From the NCBI RefSeq assembly GCF_021432385.1, contig NZ_JAEACT010000002.1, positions 434,001 through 498,000 of the forward strand: 64,000 nucleotides of DNA, in the 5' to 3' direction. Each line of letters begins with the position of its first letter. Position 1 is the first letter of the stretch. The position numbers and the translations under genes were made by a program. Origin of the DNA: Clostridium hydrogenum. GTDB lineage: Bacteria; Bacillota; Clostridia; Clostridiales; Clostridiaceae. Below the pieces are notes generated by a model that saw only the letters and a list, made by a program, of their open reading frames with translations, was not told the origin of the DNA and ran no database searches. Below, in pieces: positions 19,208-27,340 of the stretch.

Positions 19208-19753
19208 TTATTTGAAATATCTGTTTAATAATCCTGTAAATGCCGAACCGTGTCTTGCTTCATCTTTGCACATTTCATGTACTGTATCATGGATTGCATC
19301 ATAATTAAGTTTCTTTGCAAGTGTAGCTAATTCTTTCTTTCCTTCACAAGCACCTTTTTCTGCATCTACTCTTAATTGAAGATTCTTCTTAGTATCTGGG
19401 AAAACAACTTCTCCTAGAAGTTCTGCAAACTTAGCAGCATGTTCTGCTTCTTCAAATGCAATTCTCTTATAAGCTTCTGCAATTTCTGGGAAGCCTTCTC
19501 TATCAGCCTGTCTTGACATTGCTAAATACATACCAACTTCTGTACACTCTCCAGTAAAATTAGCTCTTAATCCTTCTAATACTTCTTTATCAACGCCTGC
19601 AGCAACACCTATTTTGTGTTCGTCTGCCCAGCCTTCTTTTTCTTCTGTAACTTCTACAAATTTATCTTTTCCTGCACCACATACTGGACACTTTTCTGGT
19701 GCTTCATCCCCTGTATAGATATAACCACAAACAACACATTTAAATTTTTTCAT
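19208..19753 (-). CDS. rbr: Reverse rubrerythrin (NADH peroxidase type)
   Basis: 181 aa. The rubredoxin domain is N-terminal ([20 protein letters not shown], two CxxC knuckles), followed by the ferritin-like di-iron domain with Glu/His ligands ([38 protein letters not shown]). This inverted order defines reverse rubrerythrins, which in clostridia scavenge H2O2 and O2 with NADH via rubredoxin oxidoreductase. The promoter has consensus boxes and a PerR-like dyad over the -10. GGGAGG precedes the ATG. Confidence 0.93.
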   Translation of the reverse strand: MKKFKCVVCGYIYTGDEAPEKCPVCGAGKDKFVEVTEEKEGWADEHKIGVAAGVDKEVLEGLRANFTGECTEVGMYLAMSRQADREGFPEIAEAYKRIAFEEAEHAAKFAELLGEVVFPDTKKNLQLRVDAEKGACEGKKELATLAKKLNYDAIHDTVHEMCKDEARHGSAFTGLLNRYFK

Positions 19754-19808
19754 TTTTAATTTCCTCCCTTTAATCTTCTATATTAATTTTAAATTTATTT
19801 GCCTTTGA

Positions 19809-19845
19809 CAATTATTATTATACAATAGTAATTATCCATTTGCAA
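19809..19845 (-). promoter_or_regulatory. Rubrerythrin promoter with PerR-like box
   Basis: On the minus strand TTGCAA (19845-19840), 17-nt spacer, TATAAT (19822-19817). The sequence GTATAATAATAATTG (19823-19809) overlaps the -10 and matches the PerR consensus TTATAATNATTATAA at 10 of 14 fixed positions. PerR control of reverse rubrerythrins is known in Clostridium acetobutylicum; application here is inference. Confidence 0.65.
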
Positions 19846-19905
19846 TAGTTATTTTAAAATTTTTTTTATTTTTTATAAATATAAAGATAAATTACAATTT
19901 ATCGA

Positions 19906-20120
19906 ACAGAGTACAAAGTACAAAGTACAGAGTACAAAGAAGGATGATTTACCTTTCGTTTTACTCAGGCAAATCTTAAACTTAAATGGTATCAGCTTCG
20001 CTGAGTGCCATCGATGGCACGATTGCGCAGCAATAAAAAAATAAGTTTTCAGATTTTTCGTAGTGCTAACGGAGAAAAATCATCCTTTATTGTACTTTGT
20101 ACTCTGTACTTTGTACTTTG
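19906..20120. repeat. Palindromic repeat A, copy 4
   Basis: Left tip ACAGAGTACAAAGTACAAAG, right tip GTACTTTGTACTCTGTACTT. The interior has CAGCTTCGCTGAGTGCC and GATTGCGCAGCAAT hairpins and the CGTAGTGCTAACGGAG segment also seen in copy 1. ATTACAATTTAT and AAATTGTAATTTA flank it as an outer inverted repeat. Together with family C elements it accounts for most of the 805-bp gap 19754-20558. Confidence 0.85.
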
Positions 20121-20197
20121 GCTTCTCCTCGACAAATTGTAATTTAATAGAATGAGTTTATCATTAGCAATTTCAATTTCCCAGCTTGTCTACATTA

Positions 20198-20298
20198 TAT
20201 AGATATACCAACTATTGAAATTGATGTGCACCATAATGCCTAGAAAACGGCATTTTGGTACAAATGAATTTCAAGTTTCACAGTGGTTTATCTTTAAA
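20198..20298. repeat. Palindromic repeat C, copy 1
   Basis: Arms AGATATACCAACTATTGAAA and TTTCACAGTGGTTTATCTT flank a hairpin GTGCACCATAATGCC...GGCATTTTGGTAC. The same central hairpin occurs at 23155-23240 and 50212-50312. A short ORF that spans it (20215-20400) is not considered real. Confidence 0.8.
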
Positions 20299-20485
20299 CG
20301 ATTTCAACAAGCAGACATTATTTCACTAATTCAAAATCTTAAGAATTATCAATCATTTTGTCTATATTATACCATTAAATTCATCTATATACAATTATAA
20401 ACATTGATTATAATAACATATATACATATGTGTACTATATTATTAATAAATATCTATTTTTATTAAACTATGTTGAAAAATATTA

Positions 20486-20514
20486 TTGACTTATAATGTA
20501 AAGTTTGCTATGAT
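20486..20514 (+). promoter_or_regulatory. Sigma-A promoter of the AbrB gene
   Basis: TTGACT (20486-20491), 17-nt spacer, TATGAT (20509-20514), 44 nt before the AbrB-type start codon. Confidence 0.75.
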
Positions 20515-20558
20515 TAAGTGCAAAGAGTCGAATTTTGTAGTATGAAAGGGGTAAAAAA

Positions 20559-20804
20559 ATGAAATCAACAGGTGTAGTTAGAAAAGTAGATGAACTTGGC
20601 AGAATCGTAATTCCTATGGAGCTTAGAAGAACATTCGAAATAGCAGAAAAAGATCCTTTAGAAATCTATGTTGATGGTGAACAAATCATATTGAAAAAAT
20701 ATGAACCTGCTTGCATATTTTGCGGAGACGCAAAGGATGTAGTTAATTACAAAGGCAAAAACATATGTAAGAGCTGCATGGAAGAATTGAAATTAAGCAA
20801 ATAA
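20559..20804 (+). CDS. abrB: AbrB-family transition-state regulator with zinc ribbon
   Basis: 81 aa. The N-terminal SpoVT-AbrB DNA-binding domain (MKSTGVVRKVDELGRIVIP, ELRRTFEIAEKDPLEIYVD) is followed by a two-knuckle Cys motif (CIFCGDAKDVVNYKGKNICK, then SCMEEL) typical of clostridial AbrB proteins. Such proteins control the shift to solventogenesis, sporulation or secondary metabolism. AAAGGGG precedes the ATG. It has its own promoter and terminator. Confidence 0.9.
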   Translation: MKSTGVVRKVDELGRIVIPMELRRTFEIAEKDPLEIYVDGEQIILKKYEPACIFCGDAKDVVNYKGKNICKSCMEELKLSK

Positions 20805-20867
20805 ATTTAAGAAGATATCAAGTTTTCTTAAACTGTGGTGATTTTTAACAAAATCATCTAAATATCT

Positions 20868-20897
20868 AAAAGGCTGAGTTTTATCAGCCTTTTTTTT
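20868..20897. terminator. Terminator between AbrB and RNase Z genes
   Basis: AAAGGCTGA/TCAGCCTTT stem with a short loop and T8. The A-rich left flank lets it serve the convergent RNase Z gene on the minus strand too. Confidence 0.9.
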
Positions 20898-20916
20898 ATA
20901 GATTAATTTATTTAGA

Positions 20917-21843
20917 CTATGTTTTAAAATTTATACTTTTAAATTTTCTATCTATACCTAAATGTGTATTTTTAAAAATGTTAACTGCATTTTCCAAATA
21001 CCTCTCAGGATCACTTAATGATGGACTTAAATGTGTAAGCCAAAGTTCATCTACATTAGCCGCTTTTGCTATTTGAGCTGCTTCCGAAAAAAGCATATGC
21101 CTATTTTCAACCGCCTTATTATATTTATCATCTTCCCCATACATTCCTTCACATATAAATAAATCAGACTCCGATACAAAAATAGGAAGTTTCCCTGTAG
21201 GTCTTGTATCTGTACAATACGAAACTTTAATTCCTCTTCTGTCTTGACCAAGTACCATTTCAGGTGTATACGTTTTACCTTCTAAACTAACAATATTTCC
21301 ATTTTGAAGTACACTCCATAGCTTCTTAGGAACATTATTCTCTATAGCTTTCTCCGGATTAAACCGCTTTTTTCTATTGAAATTTAATGAATAAGCCAAG
21401 CAATATGTACTATGATTAACTGGAAGTGCATTTATTATTACATCATTTATTGTAAAAACTTTATCTTCAAAATTATCATTATCAATGCAGTCAAATTCTA
21501 CAAGTTTAACTTCATAAGGAAGAATTGGTGCAATTACTGTAAGTCCAGAAAAAACTTCTTTTAACCCATTAGGACCTATTATTGTAAGTGGCAGCTCTCT
21601 TCCTGAATTTGCAATTGTAAGCAACAAACCAGTAAGACCCATTACGTGGTCAGCATGATAATGAGTAAAACATATTACATCTATATTTTTGAAACCCCAG
21701 CCAACCATCTTCATTGAAACTTGGTTTCCTTCTCCGCAATCAATCAATATTTTTCTGCCATTATATGATACTAAAAGTGAAGTTAAGCCTCTTTCTGGCG
21801 TTGGAAGACTTCCTCCACATCCAAGAAGACACACATCAACCAT
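20917..21843 (-). CDS. rnz: Ribonuclease Z
   Basis: 308 aa, usual short-form length. A metallo-beta-lactamase-fold endonuclease that trims tRNA 3' ends. The metal-binding motif is [10 protein letters not shown] (HxHxDH); further ligands appear in VNHST and CDTRPTG and in the late HLSP segment. The encoded CCA of the tRNAs in this window limits the need for RNase Z on those genes. AAAGGAAGC precedes the ATG. It follows the transferase gene with a 24-nt gap, likely cotranscribed. Confidence 0.92.
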   Translation of the reverse strand: MVDVCLLGCGGSLPTPERGLTSLLVSYNGRKILIDCGEGNQVSMKMVGWGFKNIDVICFTHYHADHVMGLTGLLLTIANSGRELPLTIIGPNGLKEVFSGLTVIAPILPYEVKLVEFDCIDNDNFEDKVFTINDVIINALPVNHSTYCLAYSLNFNRKKRFNPEKAIENNVPKKLWSVLQNGNIVSLEGKTYTPEMVLGQDRRGIKVSYCTDTRPTGKLPIFVSESDLFICEGMYGEDDKYNKAVENRHMLFSEAAQIAKAANVDELWLTHLSPSLSDPERYLENAVNIFKNTHLGIDRKFKSINFKT

Positions 21844-21867
21844 ATCTAAAGCTTCCTTTCATAACAC

Positions 21868-22818
21868 CTATATTCTAAGTAATAGCAGTATTATAGAAAA
21901 TAAACACAAACATGTACTTATAAGACATATGAAACTTACAACTTGAACTTCATTCATTCCCTTTGATTCAAGTCTATAATGCATTTGGCTTCTATCTGCT
22001 TTATAAATAGGTTTACCCTCTATAAATCTTTTAAGTATAACAAATATACTGTCAAATATAGGAACGCCAAGTGCCAAAATTGGAATAAATATTGATATTA
22101 CTGTTGTTTGTTTGAATGCACCATCCAATGCAATTATTGAGAGCATAAATCCTAAAAAGTTTGCTCCAGAATCACCGATAAAAATTTGTGCTGGATGCTT
22201 ATTATATCTTAAAAAGCCAAGGACAACTCCTACAAGCAGTATAGACATTGCTGCCGAACCTGACTGCCCTTTTACCATTGCCACAATAAAAAGAGTAATA
22301 CCAGAAATAACTGACAAACTACCTGCAAGCCCATCCATTCCATCGCACCAATTAATAACTGTAGTTACCCCTACAATCCAAATTACACTAAGTAAATATC
22401 TAAAAACTTGAGGAAGTACTACATATGTATGAGTAAATGGATTGTTATATCCAGAAAATACAATTCCAGCCTTATAAACTAGAGTCGCCGCTGCTATCTG
22501 CACTACAAGTCGTGGTACTATACCAAATTCACGGCTTTTTGTTTTATACCAATCATCTACTAAACCTATTACAATTACCATTATGGCTGCAATTAAAACA
22601 TAAAAAAACTTTTTATTAAACGGCCTTATAAACGCAATATATCCTATAACAAATCCTATGAATATCCCTATTCCACCAAGGAGCGGCATTGGCTTCACAT
22701 GTTTCTTTCTCTTTGTAGGCAAATCGACAAAATTTATTTTAAAGGCCATTTTTTTCATAAGAGGCGTAATAGTAAATACACTTAAAAATCCTACTAAAAA
22801 TATAAAGAAATACATCAT
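21868..22818 (-). CDS. MraY/WecA-like undecaprenyl-phosphate sugar-1-phosphate transferase
   Basis: 316-aa polytopic membrane protein that starts wall teichoic acid or surface polysaccharide synthesis. Family motifs are DLPTKRKKHVKPMPLLGGIG, VDDWYKTKS, NWCDGMDGLAG and GDSGANFLGFMLSI, which carry the conserved Asp residues. The C-terminal HYRL segment of the GlcNAc-type (WecA/TagO) group is present as MHYRLESKG. GAGGAGAG precedes the ATG. Probable operon with rnz. Confidence 0.87.
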   Translation of the reverse strand: MMYFFIFLVGFLSVFTITPLMKKMAFKINFVDLPTKRKKHVKPMPLLGGIGIFIGFVIGYIAFIRPFNKKFFYVLIAAIMVIVIGLVDDWYKTKSREFGIVPRLVVQIAAATLVYKAGIVFSGYNNPFTHTYVVLPQVFRYLLSVIWIVGVTTVINWCDGMDGLAGSLSVISGITLFIVAMVKGQSGSAAMSILLVGVVLGFLRYNKHPAQIFIGDSGANFLGFMLSIIALDGAFKQTTVISIFIPILALGVPIFDSIFVILKRFIEGKPIYKADRSQMHYRLESKGMNEVQVVSFICLISTCLCLFSIILLLLRI

Positions 22819-23002
22819 GTTTATCTCTCCTCATAATTTAAGATGCTTAAATACATTATAACAGTATTTTTTTAAACTTCCATAAAAATTTTTCCATTTT
22901 CACTTACATGCTTGACTGAGTTATCAATTAAGTTTAAAATACTTCTTGAATATATAACAAGGCAATTAAGTATTAATGTAATTTAATTCATATATTTGCC
23001 TG

Positions 23003-23044
23003 AGACAGTTCGAAATCCATCCTGTCTATAAACAAAACCAGGGC
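23003..23044 (+). promoter_or_regulatory. preQ1-I riboswitch aptamer
   Basis: P1 AGACAG (23003-23008) pairs with CTGTCT (23022-23027). The loop begins TTCGAAAT and ends CATC, and the 3' tail ATAAACAAAACCAGGG matches the A-rich pseudoknot tail of preQ1 class I aptamers. It lies 268 nt upstream of queD, the first gene of the queuosine precursor operon, so function and context agree. Direct comparison with the known B. subtilis and T. tengcongensis aptamers is from memory. Confidence 0.75.
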
Positions 23045-23154
23045 TAACTAAATATATAGTAAAACTACCACTAAGCTTAAACTTTCTATTCATAAATAAG
23101 TTTTTCCAAAAATATTTTTTTCAATCTAAAGCTTTTAAGTGGTTTCGCTATATA
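23045..23154 (+). repeat. Inverted repeat inside the preQ1 leader
   Basis: ATATATAGTAAAACTACCAC (about 23050-23070) is complemented by GTGGTTTCGCTATATAG (about 23140-23157). The loop contains further A/T-rich pairing (AAGCTT against AAGCTTTTA). Together with the adjacent family C hairpin it separates the aptamer from the terminator. Confidence 0.5.
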
Positions 23155-23245
23155 GATAAACCAAAATTCATGTGCACCATAATGCCAAGAATACGGCATT
23201 TTGGTACAAATAAATTTGAAGTTTCAATGTGGTTTATCTTTATTT
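23155..23245 (+). repeat. Palindromic repeat C, copy 2, within the preQ1 leader
   Basis: Central hairpin GTGCACCATAATGCC...GGCATTTTGGTAC with tips GATAAACC and GGTTTATC, as in copies 1 and 3, but with the left tip shortened. It lies between the preQ1 aptamer and the queD terminator. Confidence 0.8.
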
Positions 23246-23265
23246 AATTAGATGGTTTTAGTTTT

Positions 23266-23288
23266 AGGGCAGATGCCCTTTTTTTTAT
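23266..23288 (+). terminator. Terminator of the preQ1 leader
   Basis: AGGGC/GCCCT stem with AGAT loop followed by T8, 24 nt before queD. The 5' arm AGGGC is identical to AGGGC at 23040-23044 in the aptamer tail, so the 3' arm could pair with either. That suggests transcription control by preQ1. Confidence 0.8.
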
Positions 23289-23311
23289 TGCTAAAATCAG
23301 GAGGTTAAATA

Positions 23312-23734
23312 ATGTATATTTTAAAAATTGAACATAGTTTTGATAGCTCACATTTTCTAAAAGGTTATGATGGAAAATGCAGCAACATTCATGGTCACCG
23401 GTGGAAAATAGAAGTAGAAGTACAGGCTGCTAACCTAATTAATGGTGGACAACTTGATGGTATGGTTGAAGACTTTGGTGTGTTAAAAAAGGACTTAAAA
23501 AAAATGATAGATTTTTATGATCATTCACTTATAATTGAAAAAGATAGTTTAAGAGCTCTAACGCTTAAATGTCTTATGGAAGATGGTTTTAAAATTATAA
23601 CTCTTAATTTTAGACCTACCGCAGAAAACTTCTCTAAATTCTTTTTTAGTAAAGTAAAAGAGCTTGGTTACTGCCCAAGAAAAGTTACGGTTTATGAAAC
23701 GCCTAATAATAGTGCAACTTATATGGAGGATTAA
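23312..23734 (+). CDS. queD: 6-carboxy-5,6,7,8-tetrahydropterin synthase
   Basis: 140 aa. Converts dihydroneopterin triphosphate to 6-carboxytetrahydropterin, the second step to 7-deazaguanine preQ0/preQ1. The zinc His residues and catalytic Cys are visible in HSFDSSHFLKGYDGKC and NIHGHRWKIEV. First gene of queD-queE-folE, separated from queE by 4 nt. AGGAGG precedes the ATG. Expression is likely controlled by the upstream preQ1 riboswitch and terminator. Confidence 0.93.
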   Translation: MYILKIEHSFDSSHFLKGYDGKCSNIHGHRWKIEVEVQAANLINGGQLDGMVEDFGVLKKDLKKMIDFYDHSLIIEKDSLRALTLKCLMEDGFKIITLNFRPTAENFSKFFFSKVKELGYCPRKVTVYETPNNSATYMED

Positions 23735-23738
23735 AATA

Positions 23739-24404
23739 ATGAATTTTAAAGTTGTAGAAAAATTTATAAGTATAAATGGAGAAGGACGTCTTTCTGGAAA
23801 ACTAGCTACATTTATACGATTTGCCGGTTGCAATTTAAATTGCGATTATTGTGATACAAAATGGGCAAATAAGCAAGAAGTTAAATATGAATTAATGACT
23901 GAATATAATATATATTCTTATATAAAAGAAACTGGAATTAAAAATGTAACTTTAACTGGTGGAGAACCTTTACTTCAAAAGGGAATATTTGATCTGCTAA
24001 AAATCTTATCTACGGATAATAATATATATGTAGAAATAGAAACTAACGGAAGCATAGACTTAAGTAAATTTTTAATAGATAAAAACCCACCAAGCTTCAC
24101 AATGGACTATAAACTTCAAGGGAGCGGTATGGAAAATTTCATGTTAACTTCAAATTTCAACTATCTTGGTAAAAACGATGTTGTAAAATTTGTTGTAAGT
24201 TCCTTAAACGATCTTGAAAGAGCAAAAGAAATTATTTACAAATATAAACTTATTGAAAAAACAAATGTATATTTAAGTCCCGTTTTTGGAAAAATTTCTC
24301 CGGAAATAATTGTTGAATTTATGAAAACTAACAGGCTAAATGATATTACTTTTCAAATACAAATTCATAAAGTCATATGGAATCCAAATAAGAGAGGAGT
24401 TTAA
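23739..24404 (+). CDS. queE: 7-carboxy-7-deazaguanine synthase (radical SAM)
   Basis: 221 aa. A radical SAM enzyme that contracts 6-carboxytetrahydropterin to 7-carboxy-7-deazaguanine. The SAM cluster motif is CNLNCDYC (CxxxCxxC), preceded by [20 protein letters not shown] and followed by the TGGEPLLQ motif. The start is ATG 23739, which follows GGAGGA with normal spacing; a longer in-frame extension overlaps queD. Confidence 0.93.
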   Translation: MNFKVVEKFISINGEGRLSGKLATFIRFAGCNLNCDYCDTKWANKQEVKYELMTEYNIYSYIKETGIKNVTLTGGEPLLQKGIFDLLKILSTDNNIYVEIETNGSIDLSKFLIDKNPPSFTMDYKLQGSGMENFMLTSNFNYLGKNDVVKFVVSSLNDLERAKEIIYKYKLIEKTNVYLSPVFGKISPEIIVEFMKTNRLNDITFQIQIHKVIWNPNKRGV

Positions 24405-24409
24405 TAATT

Positions 24410-24997
24410 ATGGCTATTGATACAAAAGCAATTGAAGAACATATCAAAGGAATTCTCATAGCTCTTGGTGACAACCCTGACCGCGAAGGTCTTAAGGATA
24501 CCCCAAAGAGAGTTGCTAAAATGTACGAAGAAGTATTTAAAGGCATGGAATACTCTAACGATGAAATTGCAGACATGTTCAATAAGACTTTTGAAGAAGA
24601 TCTTAGTGATTCTGAAAACGAAAGTGATATAGTTCTTGTTAAAGATATTGAAATATTTAGTCACTGTGAACATCATATGACACTTATGTATAATATGAAG
24701 GTTGCTGTAGCTTATATTCCAAATAAAAAACTTATTGGTCTCAGTAAAATTGCTAGAATTGCAGACATGGTTTCAAGGCGCCTTCAACTCCAAGAAAGAA
24801 TAGGAAAAGATATAGCTGAAATAATGCAAAAGGTAACTTCGTCAAAAGACATTGCTGTAATCATAGAAGGCGAACACGGCTGCATGACCTCAAGAGGAAT
24901 AAGAAAAGCAGGAACAAAAACTACAACCATGACACTTAGAGGAAAATTTAAAACAGATGATTCTCTTGTAAATAAACTTATGGCATTATTACACTAA
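24410..24997 (+). CDS. folE: GTP cyclohydrolase I
   Basis: 195 aa. Forms dihydroneopterin triphosphate from GTP and so supplies both folate and queuosine pathways. Zinc-binding residues are in HCEHHM and [10 protein letters not shown], and the [15 protein letters not shown] motif is present. It lies 5 nt after queE, so its place here is to feed QueD. A nested stem-loop (25001-25058) follows the stop codon. Confidence 0.95.
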   Translation: MAIDTKAIEEHIKGILIALGDNPDREGLKDTPKRVAKMYEEVFKGMEYSNDEIADMFNKTFEEDLSDSENESDIVLVKDIEIFSHCEHHMTLMYNMKVAVAYIPNKKLIGLSKIARIADMVSRRLQLQERIGKDIAEIMQKVTSSKDIAVIIEGEHGCMTSRGIRKAGTKTTTMTLRGKFKTDDSLVNKLMALLH

Positions 24998-25000
24998 TTC

Positions 25001-25058
25001 GCAATAAAAATTGTGGCTGTTGCACTAAAAATATTTAACCACAATTTAAATTTATTGC
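25001..25058 (+). terminator. Stem-loop after folE, possible weak terminator
   Basis: GCAATAAA/TTTATTGC encloses AAATTGTGG/CCACAATTT. There is no strong T-run, so it is more likely an attenuating or mRNA 3'-end structure than a full terminator. Confidence 0.45.
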
Positions 25059-25071
25059 AAGCCAAATAAAT

Positions 25072-25283
25072 CAGAGTACAGAGTACAGATGACAGAGTAC
25101 AATGAAGGTGGATTTACCTTTTCTTACGTCAGGTAAATCTTAAACTTAAATGTTGTCAGCTTTGCTGAACACCATATATGATAGCATTACATAGGCACTC
25201 AAAAATAAGTTTTAAGATTTTCCGTAGCAAAGCGGAAGAAAATCATCCTTCACTGTACTTTGTACTCTGTACTCCGTACTCTG
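25072..25283. repeat. Palindromic repeat A, copy 5, between folE and queC
   Basis: Left tip CAGAGTACAGAGTACAGATG, right tip GTACTTTGTACTCTGTACTC. Inner pairs are GATTTACC/GGTAAATC and AGATTTTCC/GAAAATCATC. It separates queC from queDE-folE, which would otherwise be one compact operon. Confidence 0.88.
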
Positions 25284-25305
25284 AAAAAAGGAAGGAAGTA
25301 TATAA

Positions 25306-25989
25306 ATGGAATTAACAATCAACAAAGACAAGGCAGTAGTAGTATTCAGCGGCGGACAAGATAGTACAACATGTTTATTTTGGGCAAAAAAAAGGTACAA
25401 AGAAGTTATTGCTGTATCCTTTAACTATAATCAAAAACATAAATTAGAACTTGAATGTGCAGCTGAAATCTGTAAAAAACACGGAGTAGAGCATCATATT
25501 TTAGACTTAAATCTTTTAAACCAATTAGCGCCAAATTCTCTTACTAGAACAGATATAGTCGTTGACAAAAATGCTCCAGCAGAAGGAACACCTAATACTT
25601 TTGTAGATGGAAGAAACCTTCTTTTTCTAACTTTTGTTGCTATTTTTGCAAAACAAAGAGGCATAAGCACTATAATCACAGGAGTTTCTCAAAGCGACTT
25701 TAGTGGATATCCTGATTGTAGAGATGTTTTCATAAAATCTTTAAATGTAACTTTAAATTTAGCTATGAATTATCAATTTGTTATAGAAACTCCTCTTATG
25801 TGGATTAATAAAGCTGAAACTTGGAAGCTAGCAGATGATTTAGGGGTTCTTGATATCGTTAAAAATGAGACCTTGACTTGTTACAATGGAATTAAGGGGA
25901 ATGGCTGCGGAGAATGCCCTGCCTGCAAACTTAGAAAACATGGGTATGTAGAATTTAAGAAAATGTACAAGAACTCTGATAAACAATAA
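25306..25989 (+). CDS. queC: 7-cyano-7-deazaguanine synthase
   Basis: 227 aa. ATP-dependent conversion of 7-carboxy-7-deazaguanine to preQ0. The PP-loop motif is [14 protein letters not shown], and the C-terminal zinc site is [20 protein letters not shown]. It completes the preQ0 set queD-queE-folE-queC; queF and tgt are not in the window. AAAGGAAGGAAG precedes the ATG and begins just past repeat A copy 5. Confidence 0.95.
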   Translation: MELTINKDKAVVVFSGGQDSTTCLFWAKKRYKEVIAVSFNYNQKHKLELECAAEICKKHGVEHHILDLNLLNQLAPNSLTRTDIVVDKNAPAEGTPNTFVDGRNLLFLTFVAIFAKQRGISTIITGVSQSDFSGYPDCRDVFIKSLNVTLNLAMNYQFVIETPLMWINKAETWKLADDLGVLDIVKNETLTCYNGIKGNGCGECPACKLRKHGYVEFKKMYKNSDKQ

Positions 25990-26059
25990 ATCAGACAAGT
26001 GAGAAAAAAATATTTGATTTTTATGATAAGGCTTTAGAATGATTACAAATTGATTATAA

Positions 26060-26245
26060 GAAGATGAAATTTGGTATGAATTTTTTAACCTTATATTAAC
26101 TGCATATAGAATGGAATTACGAAGTCCAAGAGAATTTAAGAAAAGTGAAATGAGTAGGCTCAAATCATCTCTATTAATAATTTGTGCAAAACAGGATATA
26201 TTTTTTCCGCCAAATAAAGTATTATCAAGAGCAAAAGATAGCTAA
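26060..26245 (+). pseudogene. Decayed alpha/beta-hydrolase C-terminal fragment
   Basis: An open frame without start codon reads WYEFFNLILTAYRMELRS, then PREFKKSEMSRLKSSLLIIC and AKQDIFFPPNKVLSRAKDS before a stop. The LLIICAKQDIFFPPNKV stretch resembles the strand and catalytic-Asp loop near the C-terminus of alpha/beta-hydrolases. Another short readable piece (LTNDELTLLDKIAELTTNVD) follows near 26250-26380 in a different frame. The start, nucleophile and His regions are absent. The assignment is by motif memory only. Confidence 0.4.
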
Positions 26246-26537
26246 TTAACCAATGATGAATTGACACTCTTAGATAAAATAGCAGAACTCACAACTAACG
26301 TAGATGCAAATTTTAATAAAATACGTGAAGTATACTTAACAAATAGTAGTTTTACTGTACCTCATGAGATAATCTCAAGATAATATCCTTTTAGTAATTA
26401 TGTATAATACAAATATATGGTATAATATTCACAATTCATAATTGTAAATAGATGTACAAAATAGTAAATAACTAACCTATAACATCTACGTTATAATTTT
26501 TGAAAAATCTGCAAAGCAATAAAAGGAGATCATTGGG

Positions 26538-26573
26538 ATGAATAATTGGATTAATACCTTCGCTAGAAAATAA
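26538..26573 (+). CDS. 11-aa leader ORF before the CPT-like gene
   Basis: AAAGGAGATCATTGGG then ATG gives MNNWINTFARK and stop. The ribosome binding site is strong. The stop is 3 nt before hairpin arm GGAGGTATAG (26577-26586), which can pair with CTATATCTCC (26595-26604). The same strand can instead pair with the CPT-like gene's own ribosome binding site. This arrangement suggests a regulatory leader peptide; it might alternatively be the start of a decayed larger gene. Confidence 0.5.
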   Translation: MNNWINTFARK

Positions 26574-26576
26574 CAC

Positions 26577-26623
26577 GGAGGTATAGAAAATTTACTATAT
26601 CTCCATAATTGAGAGGAGATATA
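26577..26623 (+). promoter_or_regulatory. Alternative hairpins controlling the CPT-like gene
   Basis: Three segments: 1, GGAGGTATAG (26577-26586); 2, CTATATCTCC (26595-26604); 3, GGAGATATA (26615-26623), which contains the ribosome binding site of the gene at 26628. Segments 1 and 2 form 10 pairs with one G-U. Segments 2 and 3 form 9 perfect pairs and would hide the ribosome binding site. The two hairpins are mutually exclusive. Confidence 0.6.
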
Positions 26624-26627
26624 AAAA

Positions 26628-27206
26628 ATGAAAAAAGGAACTATTATATTACTAAACGGAGTCTCAAGTGCTGGAAAATCAACACTTACTAAAGCCATAC
26701 AAAGAAAGTTAGATACACCTTATTATCATATATGTTGTGATGACTTTATGAATATGACACCAAAGCATATACTAACTAGGGATTTTGATAATCAGTTATT
26801 GATAACCCAAGGAATTATGCATGAAACAATATTGTTGTTTAGTGAAAAAGGTCATAACGTTATAGTAGATGATGTTGTTTTAGATTTGCCAGATAAAAAT
26901 GATTGGCTATATGAATATTCAGTTATTCTGCAAAACTCAAATGTTCTTTTTGTCAAGGTAAATTGCGGCTTAGATGAACTGAGACGACGAGAAATAAAAA
27001 GAGGCGATAGAAGTATAGGCCAATCGGAATGGCAATTAGGTAATATGGATAATTCTGTTATATATGACTTAGAAGTTGATACTTCTATAAACTCAACAGA
27101 AGTATGTGCTGACCAAATTATTTCTAAACTAAATGACAATTCAACTTGGGGTGCATTAAAGTTATTCAAAGAAAAAACTGAAAAATTTCGCCTTCAAAAA
27201 ATTTAA
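26628..27206 (+). CDS. Chloramphenicol phosphotransferase-like kinase
   Basis: 192-aa P-loop protein. Walker A is LNGVSSAGKSTLTKA near the N-terminus, followed by the CDDFMNM segment and VIVDDVV. The pattern matches the CPT family (chloramphenicol 3-O-phosphotransferase of Streptomyces and many AAA_33-type relatives). Many relatives do not act on chloramphenicol, so the substrate is unknown. A leader ORF and alternative hairpins precede it. GAGGAG lies 9 nt before the ATG. Confidence 0.72.
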   Translation: MKKGTIILLNGVSSAGKSTLTKAIQRKLDTPYYHICCDDFMNMTPKHILTRDFDNQLLITQGIMHETILLFSEKGHNVIVDDVVLDLPDKNDWLYEYSVILQNSNVLFVKVNCGLDELRRREIKRGDRSIGQSEWQLGNMDNSVIYDLEVDTSINSTEVCADQIISKLNDNSTWGALKLFKEKTEKFRLQKI

Positions 27207-27279
27207 GCATTACCCAAGTAATACATGTCCCTATGTTGCTTTTCGACTTCATGGAAATGATGCTATTGAAGGAACAAGT

Positions 27280-27340
27280 TTAAATAAGCTTTTATAAATC
27301 TTGATTCTAATTAAAAAAAATCCTTAGAACTTTCAATCTG
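27280..27340 (-). repeat. Half copy of palindromic element B at the Nudix gene end
   Basis: Read on the minus strand, CAAACAGATTGAAAGTTCTA, AAGATTTAT and TTATTTAA follow the order of the 3' half of element B. The Nudix stop codon (TGA in GATTGAAAG) lies inside it. The 5' half is missing. Confidence 0.6.

Noticed and set aside
20215..20400. 61-codon open frame at 20.2 kb
   Set aside because: It consists mainly of palindromic repeat C and has no ribosome binding site.
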